A DNA stretch of 64,000 nt, taken from assembly GCA_965227265.1 (NCBI GenBank), contig OZ245738.1:1674001-1738000 (forward strand), given 5' to 3'. Source of the stretch: UBA2336 sp965227265 (GTDB lineage Bacteria > Bacteroidota > Bacteroidia > Cytophagales > Cyclobacteriaceae). Below, one piece after another: positions 25,996 through 34,264 of the stretch (its first letter is position 1; every line of letters starts with the position of its first letter). The notes beneath the pieces were generated by a model. That model did not search any database. It was not told the DNA's origin and worked only from the letters and a program-made list of their open reading frames with translations. The position numbers were made by a program, and so were the translations under genes.

Positions 25996-26491
25996 GCGCT
26001 TTCTTAAAATAATAAACACGAATTGGCTTTCCGGCTTTTGTATTGCCGATATAAACCATGCCTGACCCACGCCAAATTGCCTCAGTGCGGACTTTGATAA
26101 GACGTTCATTCTCAACCATCGTGATCACTCCAATACAATGCTCCTTTTCGTCTCCATCTTGCTGATAGATTTCTTCCAACCAGTCGCGCGTTTTTACTAA
26201 TAGCTTAGTCGTGAGTCCAGGTACACGGTGATCCGGATCAATAAAACACCGAAAGGCATACATATTATTTTTTAGCTGATCGATGTAAGCTTTATAAGCA
26301 GTCGAGATACCTACAAAATTTCCCTCCAGAGTAGTTACAGCAAACACAACCTGATGTACCCGTTCGTCCAACATCTTATCCGGCATGTTCGGAAAATGTT
26401 TCTTCCACAGCTGACGCGATTTGGTATGAATAGAAGTATCATTCTTTTTCCAAAGATTTTCAAAAAGCAGTTCGGGTTTTGTACCTTCCAT
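25988..26491 (-). CDS. Unknown protein, possibly GNAT-like (paralogue A)
   Basis: 167 residues on the opposite strand to the ACP/P450 genes. It shares its plan and C-terminus with the protein at 26745-27233 (TKAGKPIRVYYFKKALI against TKAGDPIRVHYFKGARI), so the two are paralogues. The pattern of an N-terminal helix, a beta strand before FVGISTAYKAY, a helix, and VITMVENERLI resembles a GNAT acyltransferase fold. However, the acetyl-CoA loop Q/RxxGxG/A is not clear. Its start codon lies only eight bases from the divergent start of the second ACP. Confidence 0.65.
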   Translation of the reverse strand: MEGTKPELLFENLWKKNDTSIHTKSRQLWKKHFPNMPDKMLDERVHQVVFAVTTLEGNFVGISTAYKAYIDQLKNNMYAFRCFIDPDHRVPGLTTKLLVKTRDWLEEIYQQDGDEKEHCIGVITMVENERLIKVRTEAIWRGSGMVYIGNTKAGKPIRVYYFKKALI

Positions 26492-26499
26492 CGATTTAT

Positions 26500-26748
26500 A
26501 TGAATAAGAAAATTTCTGAAGCAGAATTAATTGCCTTTTGTCGCGAAGAACTCGGCATGATGATGGGGGTTCCGCCTGAGTCTATCAGCCTGGACGCAAG
26601 CTTTGATGAACTCCGCCTTAATTCAATCCACGCCATGCAGATGCTTGACGAACTCGAAGATAAATTTAACACTTCGGTAAGTCCTATTCTTTTTTGGGAA
26701 AATCCAACGCTTGCAAAATTTTGTAAGACCATCGCTGAACAAGGTTAA
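26500..26748 (+). CDS. Acyl carrier protein (second copy of the cluster)
   Basis: 82 residues from the ATG at 26500 (MNKKISEAELIAFC). The carrier motif is ELRLNSIHAMQML with Ser42; Asn41 replaces the usual Asp before the Ser. It is divergent from paralogue A, and its stop overlaps the stop of paralogue B by four bases. Asn at this site may alter recognition by the phosphopantetheinyl transferase. With the first ACP it makes a two-carrier system around the P450. Confidence 0.82.
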   Translation: MNKKISEAELIAFCREELGMMMGVPPESISLDASFDELRLNSIHAMQMLDELEDKFNTSVSPILFWENPTLAKFCKTIAEQG

Positions 26749-27233
26749 ATCCTGGCACCTTTAAAATAATGAACCCGGATCGGATCACCAGCTTTCGTAT
26801 ATCCCATAAAGTACATTTCTGTTTCAGGCCATACCGCCCGTCTCCAAAGTGGTAATGTTTGCAGAAAATCATTTTGCAACACCGTAAAAACTCCCACAGG
26901 TTTTTCAGGATCACGCGAACCTAATTCTTGCAGGAAATCTATCGTAAGCTTGGAGATCTTTATATCCAGTCCAGCAATCCGATAGCTTTCTCCGATGTAG
27001 CACCTGAACTCATACAGAAAATTTTCATTAAGCAGATTCAGCTTCTTCTTCACAGCAGTCGAAACTCCGGCCACTTTTCCTGTGTCGCTGTCCTGAATTA
27101 TATACACAACTTCCTTTAATCGTTTGCTAATATCCTCTTCATCTGAAATTGCTCCCTCGCTCATCCACAGCGATTTTAATTCCGCAATTACGTTCTCTGA
27201 AAGGTTGTGGTATACGTTCTGAAAATTTAACAT
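26745..27233 (-). CDS. Unknown protein, possibly GNAT-like (paralogue B)
   Basis: 162 residues from the ATG at 27233 (MLNFQNVYHNL); a GTG at 27248 is an alternative start. It is related to paralogue A along its length, with GKVAGVSTAVKKKL against GNFVGISTAYKAYI and FRCYIGESYRIAGLDIKI against FRCFIDPDHRVPGLTTKL. Each paralogue is paired tail to tail with a carrier-linked gene. An acyltransferase acting on the ACP is a plausible but unproven role. Confidence 0.65.
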   Translation of the reverse strand: MLNFQNVYHNLSENVIAELKSLWMSEGAISDEEDISKRLKEVVYIIQDSDTGKVAGVSTAVKKKLNLLNENFLYEFRCYIGESYRIAGLDIKISKLTIDFLQELGSRDPEKPVGVFTVLQNDFLQTLPLWRRAVWPETEMYFMGYTKAGDPIRVHYFKGARI

Positions 27234-27298
27234 AGGTAAACATGCCACCCGGCTTGGAAAAAATACGCATTTAATCTACATTTATATACCCTTGATCT

Positions 27299-30022
27299 AT
27301 GAACTATAACGGATCGCTCCTCAGAACCCTCTACACCTCTACTTCAGGCAAATACCTGAAACTGAAGGTCCGCCTCGAAAAGGCAAGACAATCCGGCCGA
27401 TTCTATACGCTTTCCAAAAGAAAGCAACGTTCACTGGTTCAAAGGCTTATCAAGCTTTTTGAAAGATTAAAGTCGCTTCAAACACAATTACGATTAAGCG
27501 GAATTGGGGCTGCTATCGCATTAGCCATGTCGGCTACGCCTGCTAATGCTCAAAGCTCACTTGGACCATTCGTTCAGGAGAATTCGAAAAACCCACTGCC
27601 CCCACCTTCACATATTGCCTTGCCTAAACCGGCATCAGTCGATATTGACGGTGACCTCGATCAAGATGTATTTGTAGGTGACAAATATGGTAAAATCCAT
27701 TTCTTCAGAAATACAGCAGGTAAGGATGCAGTTCGCAGGCTTAACGAAGTTACAGGCGAAGACAATCCGCTTGATTTCGTTGATGTTGGTCAGGAAGCTG
27801 CTCCGGCCTTCATTGATATCGATAATGACGGTGATTTTGATTTATTAGTAGGTACGGGTCGAAATGATGGCACTACCCATTTTTTCCGCAATATAAGCAC
27901 CTCGCCTTCCGAGCTAGCGTTTGAGGAAGAGACCGGTTCCTCAAATCCATTTAACGAAATATACGGAGCCACCACATACGGAAAGTATGGTCCATCATTG
28001 CCAACATTTGCTGACATTGATGGTGATTCAGATGTTGATGTGGTTATTGGCAGTAGTTATATATATGCCGGCTATGATGGCAAATATAGTGCTCATGCAG
28101 TAGTAGTTTATCGTAACAATGGCAGTGGCGAATTTACCCGTGAAGGATTTAGTGAAGAATTTTACGGGTTAGGCTACGGATACAGACGCAGCTTAACATT
28201 TGTTGACTTGGATGGAAATGGCGACCTCGACATACTTTCCGGCACTCAGAACGGAGGTATTGAAGCTTTCATTTGGGACGGCTCTTATTTTGTTGAACAA
28301 TATGGTGATTGGGATCCTTCGGCAAAAACCGGTAATCCTTTTAACAACGCTTCTATTTCAGGTGGCACCTGGATAAATCTAGTGGATCTGGATGGCGATG
28401 GAGACCTCGATGCATTGATCGGAACGGGCAGCACCTATTCTACAGCAGCAGGTACACAGCCTATCCGTTTTTTCGAAAATAACCCTGAGAACACAGGTAA
28501 TTTTGTATTTGTAGAACGGGAAGGCCTGAATTCATCTCCTTTTGAAGGAGTTGATGTACACCGACAAGCCACACCTTCCTTTACAGACATTGACGGTGAT
28601 GGTGACTTGGATGCAATCTTGGGCAGCAAATATATTGGGGCTTTGGTCGTTTATAAAAATGAAGACGGCTACCTCTTCCTCGATCCCGAAAATCCTTTGA
28701 CCGATGTAGGCCTGTCTTATCAAACACTTCCTGTGTTTGCGGACATTGACGGAGATGGAGATCAGGACTTGTTTATAACTGCTCATTACGATGATGTTAA
28801 ATTTCTGGAGAATGATGGAGGTACATTTTCAGAAACAGACTCACCTATAGATCTTTCGGAACTCGAAAGGCCTTCCCTCGCATTCATCGACATTGATAAT
28901 GATGAGGATCTGGATGCATTTGCATTTAACAATGACTCACGTTCCATTATATTCTTTAAAAATGATGGTGGTGATTTCCAATCGGAAACTGCTCCTGAAC
29001 CATTCAATGATTTTGCATTCGATGGCTTTACTAAAATAACCTCCGTGGACATCGATCATGACGGTGATCTTGATCTGGTTGCAAGTGCAACATTCAGACC
29101 TTCGGGTAATGATTACTATTATGCATTTTTCCGCTTTTTCGATAATAACGGCTCCGGTTCATTTACTGAATTGCCCGCTGAAACATTTAATCAATCCAGT
29201 TCACCTGACAGCTTCCTGAATTTTGGAGACGTTGATGGCGATGGAGATCTTGACTTATTTGTAGGAAATGGCGCTAGCCAACATGATATTGAAGGCGGAA
29301 CTGTTACGTATTACGAAAACCAAAATCCAGCTCCGGTAACAAACGTGTCACTGAACTCAGTAAGTGTTACGATAAACACTCCGGCTGTATTGGATCCTGA
29401 CCTGACAATCAATGATGAAGACGATGATGATATTGTTCAGGCAACGATAACCATCAGCAATTTCGCACAAGGCAATGAATTACTTGCTTTTACAGCTAGC
29501 GGTGGCCTTACAGGAGAATTTGAAGATGGCATACTTACGATTAAAGGCAAAGCAGGTTTAACAGATTACGAAACAATACTTAGAACAGTAACCTACGAGT
29601 TTACCGGAAATGTAACTTCTGCTAAACAGTCAGGTCGGGCAGGTGTCCCTCCTGCTAAAACGGTAACATTCACGGTGCGCGATACCGACTTTACAGAAAC
29701 CATCGTCTCTCAGGTAAATGTTATCTCCTTAAGCCTCATTGGTGAGCCAGGAGCGAAAATAGTTGTGTACAATGCTGTGTCACCAGGAGTCAGCTCCGGG
29801 TTAAATGATTACATGCGCATCGAAGGATTACCAGTAGATAACAAAGTCACCATCTTCAATCGTTGGGGCGATCAGGTATTCGAAATTTCCGGATACGACA
29901 ATGTCAACAAGCGATTTGAAGGTAAAAATGATAATGGCAAAGAGCTTCCAAGTGGAACATATTTCTACAAGATCGAAGCCAGCAACGATAAAGTTACTGG
30001 CTATCTATCGCTTAAACGTTAG
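27299..30022 (+). CDS. FG-GAP/VCBS repeat protein with gliding-motility C-terminal domain
   Basis: 907 residues. An unusual N-terminus has about 65 mostly basic residues (LEKARQSGRFYTLSKRKQR, then FERLKSLQTQL) before the hydrophobic segment SGIGAAIALAMSATPANAQ, so it looks like an extended signal peptide. About ten FG-GAP/VCBS units with calcium-type loops (DIDGDGDLDA, DLDGDGDLDA) follow from about 100 to 670. A beta-rich cadherin-like domain comes next. The last 85 residues form the gliding-motility-associated C-terminal domain (TIFNRWGDQVFE, GTYFYKIE), the type B signal for type IX secretion. It is probably a surface-exposed adhesin-like protein. Confidence 0.9.
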   Translation: MNYNGSLLRTLYTSTSGKYLKLKVRLEKARQSGRFYTLSKRKQRSLVQRLIKLFERLKSLQTQLRLSGIGAAIALAMSATPANAQSSLGPFVQENSKNPLPPPSHIALPKPASVDIDGDLDQDVFVGDKYGKIHFFRNTAGKDAVRRLNEVTGEDNPLDFVDVGQEAAPAFIDIDNDGDFDLLVGTGRNDGTTHFFRNISTSPSELAFEEETGSSNPFNEIYGATTYGKYGPSLPTFADIDGDSDVDVVIGSSYIYAGYDGKYSAHAVVVYRNNGSGEFTREGFSEEFYGLGYGYRRSLTFVDLDGNGDLDILSGTQNGGIEAFIWDGSYFVEQYGDWDPSAKTGNPFNNASISGGTWINLVDLDGDGDLDALIGTGSTYSTAAGTQPIRFFENNPENTGNFVFVEREGLNSSPFEGVDVHRQATPSFTDIDGDGDLDAILGSKYIGALVVYKNEDGYLFLDPENPLTDVGLSYQTLPVFADIDGDGDQDLFITAHYDDVKFLENDGGTFSETDSPIDLSELERPSLAFIDIDNDEDLDAFAFNNDSRSIIFFKNDGGDFQSETAPEPFNDFAFDGFTKITSVDIDHDGDLDLVASATFRPSGNDYYYAFFRFFDNNGSGSFTELPAETFNQSSSPDSFLNFGDVDGDGDLDLFVGNGASQHDIEGGTVTYYENQNPAPVTNVSLNSVSVTINTPAVLDPDLTINDEDDDDIVQATITISNFAQGNELLAFTASGGLTGEFEDGILTIKGKAGLTDYETILRTVTYEFTGNVTSAKQSGRAGVPPAKTVTFTVRDTDFTETIVSQVNVISLSLIGEPGAKIVVYNAVSPGVSSGLNDYMRIEGLPVDNKVTIFNRWGDQVFEISGYDNVNKRFEGKNDNGKELPSGTYFYKIEASNDKVTGYLSLKR

Positions 30023-30083
30023 ATATTCAGGCTTTTCCAATCCTTTTTGAACCTTTTCCGCTAATCCCTGTTACTTTTACGGA

Positions 30084-30494
30084 ATGAAGGTAAAGGTATC
30101 CCGCAAAGAACATTTTAACGCTGCACACAGGCTGTTTAATCCGGCCTGGACAGATGAGAAAAATCTGGAAGTGTTCGGCAAGTGCAGCTATGCAAATTTC
30201 CACGGCCATAACTATGAAGTGATTGTCACGCTAACCGGAGAGCCAAATAAAAGCACGGGCTACGTATTTGATATGAAAGTTTTGAGCGACATCATCAAAG
30301 AAAACGTGCTAACAAAATTTGATCATAAAAATCTTAACCTCGATACAGAATATTTCAAAGATCTCAATCCCACTGCCGAAAACATTGTGATCGTGATCTG
30401 GAAAATTTTGCGCGATAAAATAGATCCATCACTCGACCTAAAAGTTATACTGTATGAAACCGAAAGAAATTTCGTTGAATATCCGGCCACTTAG
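30084..30494 (+). CDS. queD: 6-carboxytetrahydropterin synthase / PTPS family
   Basis: 136 residues, the size of QueD. Zn-binding histidines are in HFNAAHRL and FHGHNYEV, the catalytic Cys is in GKCSYANFHGH, and a late catalytic pair lies in KFDHKNLN. It converts dihydroneopterin triphosphate to 6-carboxytetrahydropterin for queuosine, or acts as a PTPS. It overlaps folE by 41 bases, and FolE makes its substrate. Confidence 0.9.
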   Translation: MKVKVSRKEHFNAAHRLFNPAWTDEKNLEVFGKCSYANFHGHNYEVIVTLTGEPNKSTGYVFDMKVLSDIIKENVLTKFDHKNLNLDTEYFKDLNPTAENIVIVIWKILRDKIDPSLDLKVILYETERNFVEYPAT

Positions 30495-31140
30495 TTCGGA
30501 TACTGATCCGGATGATGATCACGGATCCTCTTCGGCTGATACGCCTATGCGTGCAGACGCATTTGATATGCCGGATGATGAGAAAGTAAAAAAAATTGAA
30601 AGTCACTTTCGGGAGATCATGACTATTCTTGGTCTTGATTTAAAAGACGATAGCCTCAGCGGCACTCCGCATCGGGTAGCCAAGATGTATGTAAAGGAAG
30701 TGTTCAGCGGACTTAATCCAAAGAACCGACCAACGGCAAAGCTATTTGATAACAAGTATAACTACGATCAAATGCTGGTGGAAAAGGATATTACCTTCTA
30801 CTCGCACTGTGAGCATCACTTCGTACCGATCTATGGAAAGGCACACGTAGCGTATTTCTCGTCTGGTAAGGTGATAGGTCTTTCTAAGATCAATCGCATT
30901 GTTCAATACTTTTCAAAAAGGCCACAGGTTCAGGAGCGCTTAACGATGCAAATCGGGAAAGAAATAGAACGCGTATTGCAAACCAAGGATGTTGCCGTTG
31001 TAGTCGATGCAAATCATATGTGTGTAGCCTCGCGCGGTGTGAGCGATACAAACAGCAAGACGGGTACAGCTTTTTTCTCCGGCAAGTTCAATGATCAGAA
31101 CGTCAAGAAAGAGTTTTTGAACTACGTAAACGCCAAGTAA
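30454..31140 (+). CDS. folE: GTP cyclohydrolase I
   Basis: 228 residues. Zn ligands lie in SHCEHHFVPIYG and later in MCVASRGV. The substrate-site strand GLSKINRIVQYFSKRPQVQERLT is intact. It makes dihydroneopterin triphosphate for folate and queuosine. The N-terminal 40 residues are acidic and poorly conserved, so the ATG at 30454, inside queD, could be replaced by a later Met (for example MRADAF). The enzyme core starts near residue 45 either way. Confidence 0.94.
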   Translation: MKPKEISLNIRPLSSDTDPDDDHGSSSADTPMRADAFDMPDDEKVKKIESHFREIMTILGLDLKDDSLSGTPHRVAKMYVKEVFSGLNPKNRPTAKLFDNKYNYDQMLVEKDITFYSHCEHHFVPIYGKAHVAYFSSGKVIGLSKINRIVQYFSKRPQVQERLTMQIGKEIERVLQTKDVAVVVDANHMCVASRGVSDTNSKTGTAFFSGKFNDQNVKKEFLNYVNAK

Positions 31141-31145
31141 TATAC

Positions 31146-31195
31146 TAGTCCCGGCCTTGTGCCGGGGTCTCCCATAAATTGGACATGAACTGGAT
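31146..31195. repeat. Partial GC-rich palindromic element (solo copy)
   Basis: CCGGCCTTGTGCCGGGG, then ATAAATTGGAC and TGGATAAC, match the reverse complement of the element half that borders the first GIY-YIG gene (40090-40171). Only one half is present, with no gene, just after folE. Confidence 0.7.
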
Positions 31196-31219
31196 AACAA
31201 GGTGTTATCCATTTTTTTT
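31191..31219 (+). terminator. Terminator of queD-folE
   Basis: TGGATAACA (31191-31199) pairs perfectly with TGTTATCCA (31203-31211), with an AGG loop and an eight-T run. The stem uses the TGGATAAC core that also occurs inside the repeat elements, so an element remnant appears to serve as terminator. Confidence 0.9.
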
Positions 31220-31335
31220 GCTTCCTAATTAAGGGGACCACGAGTGCTTTTTTATTTATAATCGTTCAAAATGGCCTGAATTCCCAAAAAAGCAAATAAA
31301 TTCTTAGCTTAGAACCTTTAAACATAACCCGGCTT

Positions 31336-33831
31336 ATGATCTTTGATTTAGACATGATTAAGGCAGTGTACAAAAACCTGCCAGCGAAAATTGCACAAGC
31401 GCGTAAGGTTGTTGGCAAACCCCTCACCTTATCAGAAAAAATACTCTTCTCCCACCTGCACAAAGACCAGCCGGTGGAGAACTTCGGTCGGGGAAAGTCT
31501 TACGTAAACTTCTCCCCTGACCGTGTAGCGATGCAAGACGCAACGGCACAGATGGCCTTACTTCAGTTTATGTCGGCCGGAATGCCTAAAGTTCAGGTTC
31601 CTTCCACCGTGCATTGCGATCACCTGATCCTGGCAAAAGATGGTGCAAAGAAAGACTTAGCAGATTCAATCACCGCCAGCGGTGAAGTGTTTAGCTTCCT
31701 TGAATCAGTTTCAAATAAATACGGCATTGGTTTCTGGAAACCAGGTGCTGGTATCATTCACCAAGTAGTAATTGAAAACTATGGCTTCCCGGGCGGAATG
31801 ATGATTGGTACCGATTCACACACCGTAAATGCCGGTGGTATCGGTATGATTGCGATTGGTGTTGGTGGTGCGGATGCGGTTGACGTGATGGCCGGAATGG
31901 CGTGGGAATTGAAATTCCCTAAGCTGATCGGTATCAAATTAACTGGTAAGCTTAATGGCTGGACTTCTTCTAAAGATGTGATCTTAAAAGTTGCTGGTAT
32001 CCTCACCGTTAAAGGTGGAACCGGGGCTATTGTTGAATACTTTGGTGATGGCGCTGATTCATTATCGTGTACCGGTAAAGGAACGATCTGTAACATGGGT
32101 GCAGAGATTGGTGCAACAACATCAACTTTCGGTTACGATGAGAAGATGGCTGCTTACCTGCGTGGTACAGGCCGTAAAGAAGTTGCTGATCTTGCCGATA
32201 AAGTAAAAGAACATTTACAGGGCGATCCTGAAGTTTATGCTAATCCTGAAAAATATTTCGATCAGGTAATTGAAATTGATCTGTCAACACTTGAGCCACA
32301 TGTAAACGGACCGTTTACTCCGGATCGTGCGATTCCAATTTCTCAGTTTGCAGAAGAAGTTAAAAAGAACAACTGGCCGCAGCGCCTTGAAGTTGGCTTG
32401 ATTGGTTCATGTACGAACTCATCATATGAAGATATTTCCCGATCTGCATCACTTGCTAAACAGGCAAGCGATAAAGGCTTAAAAGCAAAAGCAGAATTTA
32501 CTATCACGCCAGGCTCTGAGCTTGTTCGGTATACCGTTGAGCGCGATGGCTTCCTGAGCATCTTTGCTAAGATGGGTGGAGTTGTGTTGGCGAACGCCTG
32601 CGGACCGTGTATCGGTCAGTGGTCACGTCATACAAACGATCCGAACCGTGCAAACTCAATCATCACATCGTTTAACCGGAACTTTGCCAAGCGTAATGAT
32701 GGTAATCCAAATACACATTCATTTGTCGCTTCTCCGGAAATTACAACAGCATTTGCGATTGCAGGTGATCTTACCTTCAATCCATTGACCGATACATTGA
32801 CCAACGAAAGTGGTCAACAAGTAAAGCTGGATGAGCCAACAGGTCTTGAGCTTCCGCCTAAAGGTTTCTCGGTGAAAGATGCCGGCTACCTCGCTCCTGC
32901 TAAAGATGGCAGCAGGGTTCAGGTGAAGATTAAATCAGACTCCAATCGCTTACAAGCATTGGCACCTTTTGCACCGTGGGATGGAAAAAATCTAATCGGC
33001 ATGAAAATGTTGATTAAGGCTAAGGGAAAATGTACAACGGATCACATTTCTATGGCGGGTCCATGGCTGAGATTCCGTGGTCATTTGGATAACATTGCTA
33101 ACAACACATTAACCGGTGCATTAAACTTCTTTAACGACAAGACCGATAACGTTAAAAATCAACTAACCGGTGAATATGGTCCTGTGCCTGCTACGCAACG
33201 CGCGTATAAAGCTGCCGGTGTTCCAACGATTGTTGTAGGTGATCATAATTACGGTGAAGGTTCATCCCGTGAGCATGCTGCGATGCAGCCGCGTCATTTG
33301 GGCATTCGTGTGATTTTGGTGAAATCATTCGCTCGTATTCATGAGACCAACCTGAAAAAGCAAGGTATGTTAGGTCTTACGTTCTCAAACGAAGGCGACT
33401 ACGACCGCTTCCAGGAAGATGATAACATTGATATTATTGACTTGACATCTTTTGCTCCTGAAAAGCAACTGACGCTTGTCTTGCATCATACAAATGGTAC
33501 AAGCGACACAATTAAGGTTAACCACACGTACAATGCCGGACAAATCGAATGGTTTAAGGCAGGTTCTGCACTTAATCTGATGGCGAAGGAGATCGTTGGA
33601 TCAACTCCAAAAGCTCCAGCCAGGAAAACATTGGGAACCAAAATCAAAGCTGTAGCTAAAAAGATCAAAAAGGCTTTGACGAAGAAAACTGTTAAGAAGA
33701 CCGCTAAAAAAGTTGTTAAAAAAGCAGCCAAGAAAGTTGTGAAGAAGGCAGCTAAGAAAGTGGGCAAAGCTAAAAAGGCTGCCAAGAAAGTTGTGAAGAA
33801 GGTTAAGAAAGTTGCGAAGAAGAAAAAGTAA
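31336..33831 (+). CDS. Aconitate hydratase with Lys/Ala-rich histone-like tail
   Basis: 831 residues. Residues 1 to about 755 are a complete aconitase. The 4Fe-4S cysteines lie in GSCTNSSYED and ANACGPCIGQW, and the swivelling C-terminal domain includes GDHNYGEGSSREHAAM. It isomerises citrate and isocitrate in the TCA cycle in the cytoplasm. From about 756 to 831 follows a tail of Lys, Ala and Val repeats (TAKKVVKKAAKKVVKK type) much like bacterial histone H1-like proteins. This is not part of the aconitase fold. The frame is continuous and there is no sign of a sequencing fusion. Start: ATG at 31336, with a second in-frame ATG at 31354. Confidence 0.96.
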   Translation: MIFDLDMIKAVYKNLPAKIAQARKVVGKPLTLSEKILFSHLHKDQPVENFGRGKSYVNFSPDRVAMQDATAQMALLQFMSAGMPKVQVPSTVHCDHLILAKDGAKKDLADSITASGEVFSFLESVSNKYGIGFWKPGAGIIHQVVIENYGFPGGMMIGTDSHTVNAGGIGMIAIGVGGADAVDVMAGMAWELKFPKLIGIKLTGKLNGWTSSKDVILKVAGILTVKGGTGAIVEYFGDGADSLSCTGKGTICNMGAEIGATTSTFGYDEKMAAYLRGTGRKEVADLADKVKEHLQGDPEVYANPEKYFDQVIEIDLSTLEPHVNGPFTPDRAIPISQFAEEVKKNNWPQRLEVGLIGSCTNSSYEDISRSASLAKQASDKGLKAKAEFTITPGSELVRYTVERDGFLSIFAKMGGVVLANACGPCIGQWSRHTNDPNRANSIITSFNRNFAKRNDGNPNTHSFVASPEITTAFAIAGDLTFNPLTDTLTNESGQQVKLDEPTGLELPPKGFSVKDAGYLAPAKDGSRVQVKIKSDSNRLQALAPFAPWDGKNLIGMKMLIKAKGKCTTDHISMAGPWLRFRGHLDNIANNTLTGALNFFNDKTDNVKNQLTGEYGPVPATQRAYKAAGVPTIVVGDHNYGEGSSREHAAMQPRHLGIRVILVKSFARIHETNLKKQGMLGLTFSNEGDYDRFQEDDNIDIIDLTSFAPEKQLTLVLHHTNGTSDTIKVNHTYNAGQIEWFKAGSALNLMAKEIVGSTPKAPARKTLGTKIKAVAKKIKKALTKKTVKKTAKKVVKKAAKKVVKKAAKKVGKAKKAAKKVVKKVKKVAKKKK

Positions 33832-33852
33832 TTTTTAAGCAAGATGATTTTT

Positions 33853-33878
33853 AAAAGAGGCTTCGGCCTCTTTTTTAT
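33853..33878 (+). terminator. Terminator of the aconitase gene
   Basis: AAAAGAGGC/GCCTCTTTT stem with a TTCG loop, then a run of T. It sits 22 bases after the stop. Confidence 0.9.
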
Positions 33879-33891
33879 TGTTTAACCATCC

Positions 33892-33917
33892 AAAAAAAGC
33901 CACCCTTTCGGATGGCT
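33892..33917 (-). terminator. Terminator for the DUF3817/DUF4920 genes
   Basis: On the minus strand AGCCATCC-GAAA-GGGTGGCT is followed by TTTTTTT. It lies 29 bases past the stop of the DUF3817 gene. Confidence 0.88.
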
Positions 33918-33945
33918 CTAACTATTAAACAAAAATCAATTAACT

Positions 33946-34257
33946 TTATGTAGTTTGCTTAACCAGCAATTCTTTCTCCCGTTTAACTAAATTCCGATCC
34001 AGAATAAATGTTCCGAAAGGAATTAAGGAAGCAGCCCACGCAATCAATACCCATAAAAAATTCCAGTTCATTGCTTTCTTTGCTAACGGAACTGCGGGAA
34101 TATAAAGGATAAATAAAAGTCCATGTGCCCAGCCAACATATTTAACTACCTCAGGTATTCCCCAAACGTATTTTAATGGCATGGCAATGCACAATAAAAC
34201 CAAGTAGGAAATTCCTTCGAGTATGCCAATGATTCTTAAATTCCTGATGTTGTTCAC
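33946..34257 (-). CDS. DUF3817 family small membrane protein
   Basis: 103 residues with three hydrophobic segments (about 10-28, 40-60 and 68-90). The LEGISYLVLL opening and WAHGLLFILYIP core are typical of DUF3817 (YdzA-like) inner-membrane proteins of unknown function. The gene follows the DUF4920 gene on the same strand after seven bases, so the two are probably cotranscribed. Confidence 0.85.
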   Translation of the reverse strand: MNNIRNLRIIGILEGISYLVLLCIAMPLKYVWGIPEVVKYVGWAHGLLFILYIPAVPLAKKAMNWNFLWVLIAWAASLIPFGTFILDRNLVKREKELLVKQTT

Positions 34258-34264
34258 GTCCTGA

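Noticed and set aside
30023..30083. Riboswitch (preQ1 or THF) before queD
   Set aside because: Only about 60 bases are available, and no preQ1 aptamer-like hairpin with an A-rich tail was visible.
33601..33831. Frameshift or gene fusion artefact as the source of the aconitase tail
   Set aside because: The tail is in frame, codon use is like the rest of the gene, and a terminator follows directly; there is no second start or separate histone gene.
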